Source: Acidimicrobiia bacterium (GTDB lineage: Bacteria > Actinomycetota > Acidimicrobiia > Spongiisociales > UBA5794). Taken from it: a stretch of 10,673 nt of DNA. A program made the position numbers and the translations under genes. The notes beneath the pieces were generated by a model. That model did not search any database, was not told the origin of the DNA, and saw nothing but the letters and a program-made list of their open reading frames with translations. Shown one piece after another: positions 8,742 through 10,673 of the stretch. The DNA lies in NCBI GenBank assembly GCA_030598905.1, contig JAUVPA010000029.1:1-10673 (forward strand), written 5' to 3'. Position 1 is the first letter of the stretch; every line of letters begins with the position of its first letter.

Positions 8742-9872
8742 TCAGCCGCCAACCTCGGCCGTGACGCCGATCTCTTCGACGAAATCGTCAAACAGCGTTT
8801 GTGCATCGTCGGGGCCGGGAGCCGCTTCGGGATGGAACTGGATACCGCGGGCTGCCAAGTCGCGGCAGGCGAATCCCTCGAGTGTGCCGTCGTTCAGGTT
8901 GACGTGTGTGGGCTCGATCCGACCGAAGTCGCCGATCGCCGAGCCCTCGGTGTCGCCCCCACCAAGCCCTCCGAGATCGACCGCAAAACCATGATTCTGC
9001 GATGTGATGAGCACCGCTCCGTCACTCATCTGGCGAACGGGGTGATTACCTCCGTGGTGGCCGAAGGGCAGCTTGAACGTCTTCGCTCCCAGTGCCAGTC
9101 CCAGGATCTGATGGCCAAGGCAGATACCGAACACCGGCAGTTTCCCAAGGAGCTGAGTGACCGTGGCCACGACGTGAGTCAACGGCTCTGGATCCCCCGG
9201 ACCGTTCGACAGAACCACACCGTGGGGGTCCATCCCCAAGGCCTCCTCGGCCGACGTCGACGCCGGCACAACAGAAACTTCCCAGCCGCGCCGGACGATG
9301 GATGTAACGATGTCCTTCTTGATCCCGAAGTCGTAGGCCACGATTCGTCCCACGGCGGGGACGGTCGGTGAGACCACGTAGGGAACCCTGGTTGTGATGC
9401 CGTCGACGAGGTTCTGCCCTGCCATCGAGGGTGCCGTCGCGGCCATGTCGAGCAGTTCGGCTTCATCGATTTCAGATCCAATCGCGACCGGCATGGCCCC
9501 GCGGCTGCGGACGTGGCGAGTAAGCCGGCGAGTGTCCACGTCGGACAGGACAACGACGCCGTGCTCTTTCAGGTAGCCGGCGAAATCCCCTTCGGATCTC
9601 CAGCTGGAAGCCATAGGCGACATGGCTCGCGTAACCAAACCACTGATACGCGGTCCCGCGGACTGCTCGTCGGCGTGGTTGGTGCCGTAGTTGCCGATAT
9701 GGGGCGCCGTCAATGCAACGACCTGGCCCGTGTACGAAGGGTCGGTGACGATCTCCTGGTACCCAGCCATGGCCGTGTTGAAGACGAGCTCGCCCGTCGC
9801 CAAACCGTCGGCAGCAACCGAGGATCCTCGGAACACGGCTCCGTCAGCCGTGACAAGCAGTCCCGAGTTCAC
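8742..9872 (-). CDS. carA: Carbamoyl-phosphate synthase small subunit (glutamine amidotransferase)
   Basis: It hydrolyses glutamine and passes ammonia to CarB. The 376-residue protein has the CarA-specific N-terminal domain (VTADGAVFRGSSVAADG, GELVFNTAMAGYQEIVTDPSYTGQ, HIGNYG) and a class I glutamine amidotransferase domain from about 175 (VAYDFGIKKDI, LSNGPGDPE). The catalytic Cys251 is in FGICLGHQILGLALGAKT, with His347 and Glu349 in IQFHPEAAPGP. I chose GTG 9872 because it overlaps the pyrC stop (GTGA) and gives the family N-terminus (NSGLLVTADG). The open frame upstream to 10169 lies entirely within pyrC and has no CarA-like sequence. Its stop is 1 nt before carB, so the two subunits are probably made in matched amounts. 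Mycobacterium has an extra membrane-protein gene between pyrC and carA; here they are fused tip to tail. Confidence 0.98.
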   Translation of the reverse strand: MNSGLLVTADGAVFRGSSVAADGLATGELVFNTAMAGYQEIVTDPSYTGQVVALTAPHIGNYGTNHADEQSAGPRISGLVTRAMSPMASSWRSEGDFAGYLKEHGVVVLSDVDTRRLTRHVRSRGAMPVAIGSEIDEAELLDMAATAPSMAGQNLVDGITTRVPYVVSPTVPAVGRIVAYDFGIKKDIVTSIVRRGWEVSVVPASTSAEEALGMDPHGVVLSNGPGDPEPLTHVVATVTQLLGKLPVFGICLGHQILGLALGAKTFKLPFGHHGGNHPVRQMSDGAVLITSQNHGFAVDLGGLGGGDTEGSAIGDFGRIEPTHVNLNDGTLEGFACRDLAARGIQFHPEAAPGPDDAQTLFDDFVEEIGVTAEVGG

Positions 9873-10673
9873 AGCACCTCGGCGAGCGGAGATCCCTCTC
9901 GAGAGGTGATCATTCCGCGGAGCATCGTGAGTCGTGGCCTCCCGCGCAGGTCCCGCCCGATGTAGGGCGAATTCGACGAACGCGACACCGCCCCATCCGG
10001 CTTCCACGCCGCGCCTGGATCGAACGCGACGATGTTCGCCGGCCGACCTTGCGCCAACGGCTGCCCGTGGTCGTGAATCTGCGCGATCTGCGCCGGCCGG
10101 ATCGACATGCGGTCGAAGAAGTCCTCGATGCTCAGGTTGGCAACAGTGTTGGCCACGGCTCCTGCCCATTCGAGCCCGATGACACCGTTGGGTGCGTGCT
10201 CGAAGGGGACGTCCTTCTCATGGGCGGCATGAGGGGCATGGTCCGTCGCTACGGCATCGATGACACCGCTACGCAGCCCCTCGACGAGGGCCGCCCGATC
10301 GTCCTCCGACCTCAGCGGCGGCATCATCTTGAAGGCAGGATTGGCTCCGGCCACCGAGTCGTGGTCGAACATCAGATGGTGGGGCGTGACCTCGGCCGTG
10401 ACGGGCAGGCCGCGTTCCTTCGCCAGGCCGATCATCTCGACGACGCCGGCGGTCGAGACGTGCTGTACGTGATAGCGGGCTCCGGTGAGGCCAACCAGCT
10501 CCAGGTCTCGAGCCACGATCACGTCCTCGGCAGCGGAAGGAACGGCATACATGCCGAGGAGCGACGACACCCTGCCTTCGTGCATGTACCCGCCCTTCGC
10601 CAGGCCCTCGTCGACGGCGTGCTGGAGAATCACACCTCCACGTGCCGCCACGTAGTCCATGGCACGGCGCAGC
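9869..10673 (-). CDS. pyrC: Dihydroorotase, C-terminal two thirds (N-terminus beyond the window)
   Basis: It cyclises N-carbamoyl-aspartate to dihydroorotate. The window holds the last 267 residues; about 160 are missing, including the HxH metal-binding start of the amidohydrolase barrel. Numbered from the first whole codon, three type I dihydroorotase metal ligands are visible: His18 (LQHAVDEG), His71 (VQHVSTAG) and Asp144 (ATDHAPH). Family landmarks include GYMHEGRVSSLLG, VTAEVTPHHL, MMPPLRSEDDRAAL, HEKDVPFEHAPNGVIGLE and the terminal barrel-flanking strands PANIVAFDPGAAW and SNSPYIGRDLRGR. An in-frame ATG at 10660 is not the start: homology continues upstream through the edge (LRRAMDY). 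The TGA overlaps the carA GTG by 4 bp. Genes upstream, such as pyrB and pyrR, would be expected just outside. Confidence 0.97.
   Translation of the reverse strand, partial: LRRAMDYVAARGGVILQHAVDEGLAKGGYMHEGRVSSLLGMYAVPSAAEDVIVARDLELVGLTGARYHVQHVSTAGVVEMIGLAKERGLPVTAEVTPHHLMFDHDSVAGANPAFKMMPPLRSEDDRAALVEGLRSGVIDAVATDHAPHAAHEKDVPFEHAPNGVIGLEWAGAVANTVANLSIEDFFDRMSIRPAQIAQIHDHGQPLAQGRPANIVAFDPGAAWKPDGAVSRSSNSPYIGRDLRGRPRLTMLRGMITSREGSPLAEVL

Noticed and set aside
9895..9906. A 12-bp perfect palindrome (CCTCTCGAGAGG) just upstream of the carA start
   Set aside because: A few 12-bp palindromes are expected by chance in 10 kb, and it lies in the conserved end of pyrC. A role in carA translation is possible but unsupported.
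9873..10169. N-terminal extension of carA to 10169
   Set aside because: The extension lies wholly within pyrC, resembles no CarA sequence, and the GTG at 9872 gives the correct family N-terminus.

Overview
This window is one uninterrupted block of eleven genes, all on the minus strand, in GC-rich DNA. It looks like an actinobacterial (Actinomycetota) chromosome. The decisive marker is mihF, the actinobacterial integration host factor, at 3451-3762. It sits in the familiar actinobacterial order of carB, pyrF, mihF, gmk, rpoZ, coaBC. Some traits differ from Mycobacterium and Streptomyces: a class 1 (NLSCPN-type) pyrD inside the operon, a short group-I pyrF, and no metK between coaBC and priA. 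These hint at a deeper-branching lineage such as Acidimicrobiia, but that placement is inference only.

Read in transcription order (high to low coordinates), the first part is pyrimidine biosynthesis. It holds the C-terminal two thirds of pyrC (dihydroorotase), carA and carB (the two carbamoyl-phosphate synthase subunits), pyrD (dihydroorotate dehydrogenase) and pyrF (OMP decarboxylase). Junctions are extremely tight: pyrC/carA overlap by 4 bp (GTGA), carA/carB are 1 nt apart, carB/pyrD overlap by 4 bp (ATGA), and pyrD/pyrF overlap by 7 bp. Together they cover carbamoyl phosphate synthesis, ring closure, oxidation and decarboxylation to UMP; pyrB and pyrE are not in the window. CarB keeps the C-terminal residues that bind the feedback inhibitor UMP in E. 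coli.

After a 57-bp gap come mihF (nucleoid/DNA-architecture protein) and gmk (guanylate kinase), which starts inside the end of mihF. An ornithine cyclodeaminase/mu-crystallin family gene follows, overlapping gmk by 4 bp. After an 87-bp gap with a TATACT -10-like box come rpoZ (RNA polymerase omega), coaBC (bifunctional coenzyme A biosynthesis enzyme) and the N-terminal part of priA (primosomal protein N'), which runs off the left edge.

There is no mobile element, CRISPR array, RNA gene or long non-coding stretch; the largest gap is 87 bp. Nearly everything is housekeeping. I do not see a previously undescribed multi-gene system. The points worth a second look are the ornithine cyclodeaminase-family gene spliced into the gmk-rpoZ junction, a class 1B-like pyrD with no pyrK beside it, the priA start, and residue changes in CoaBC.
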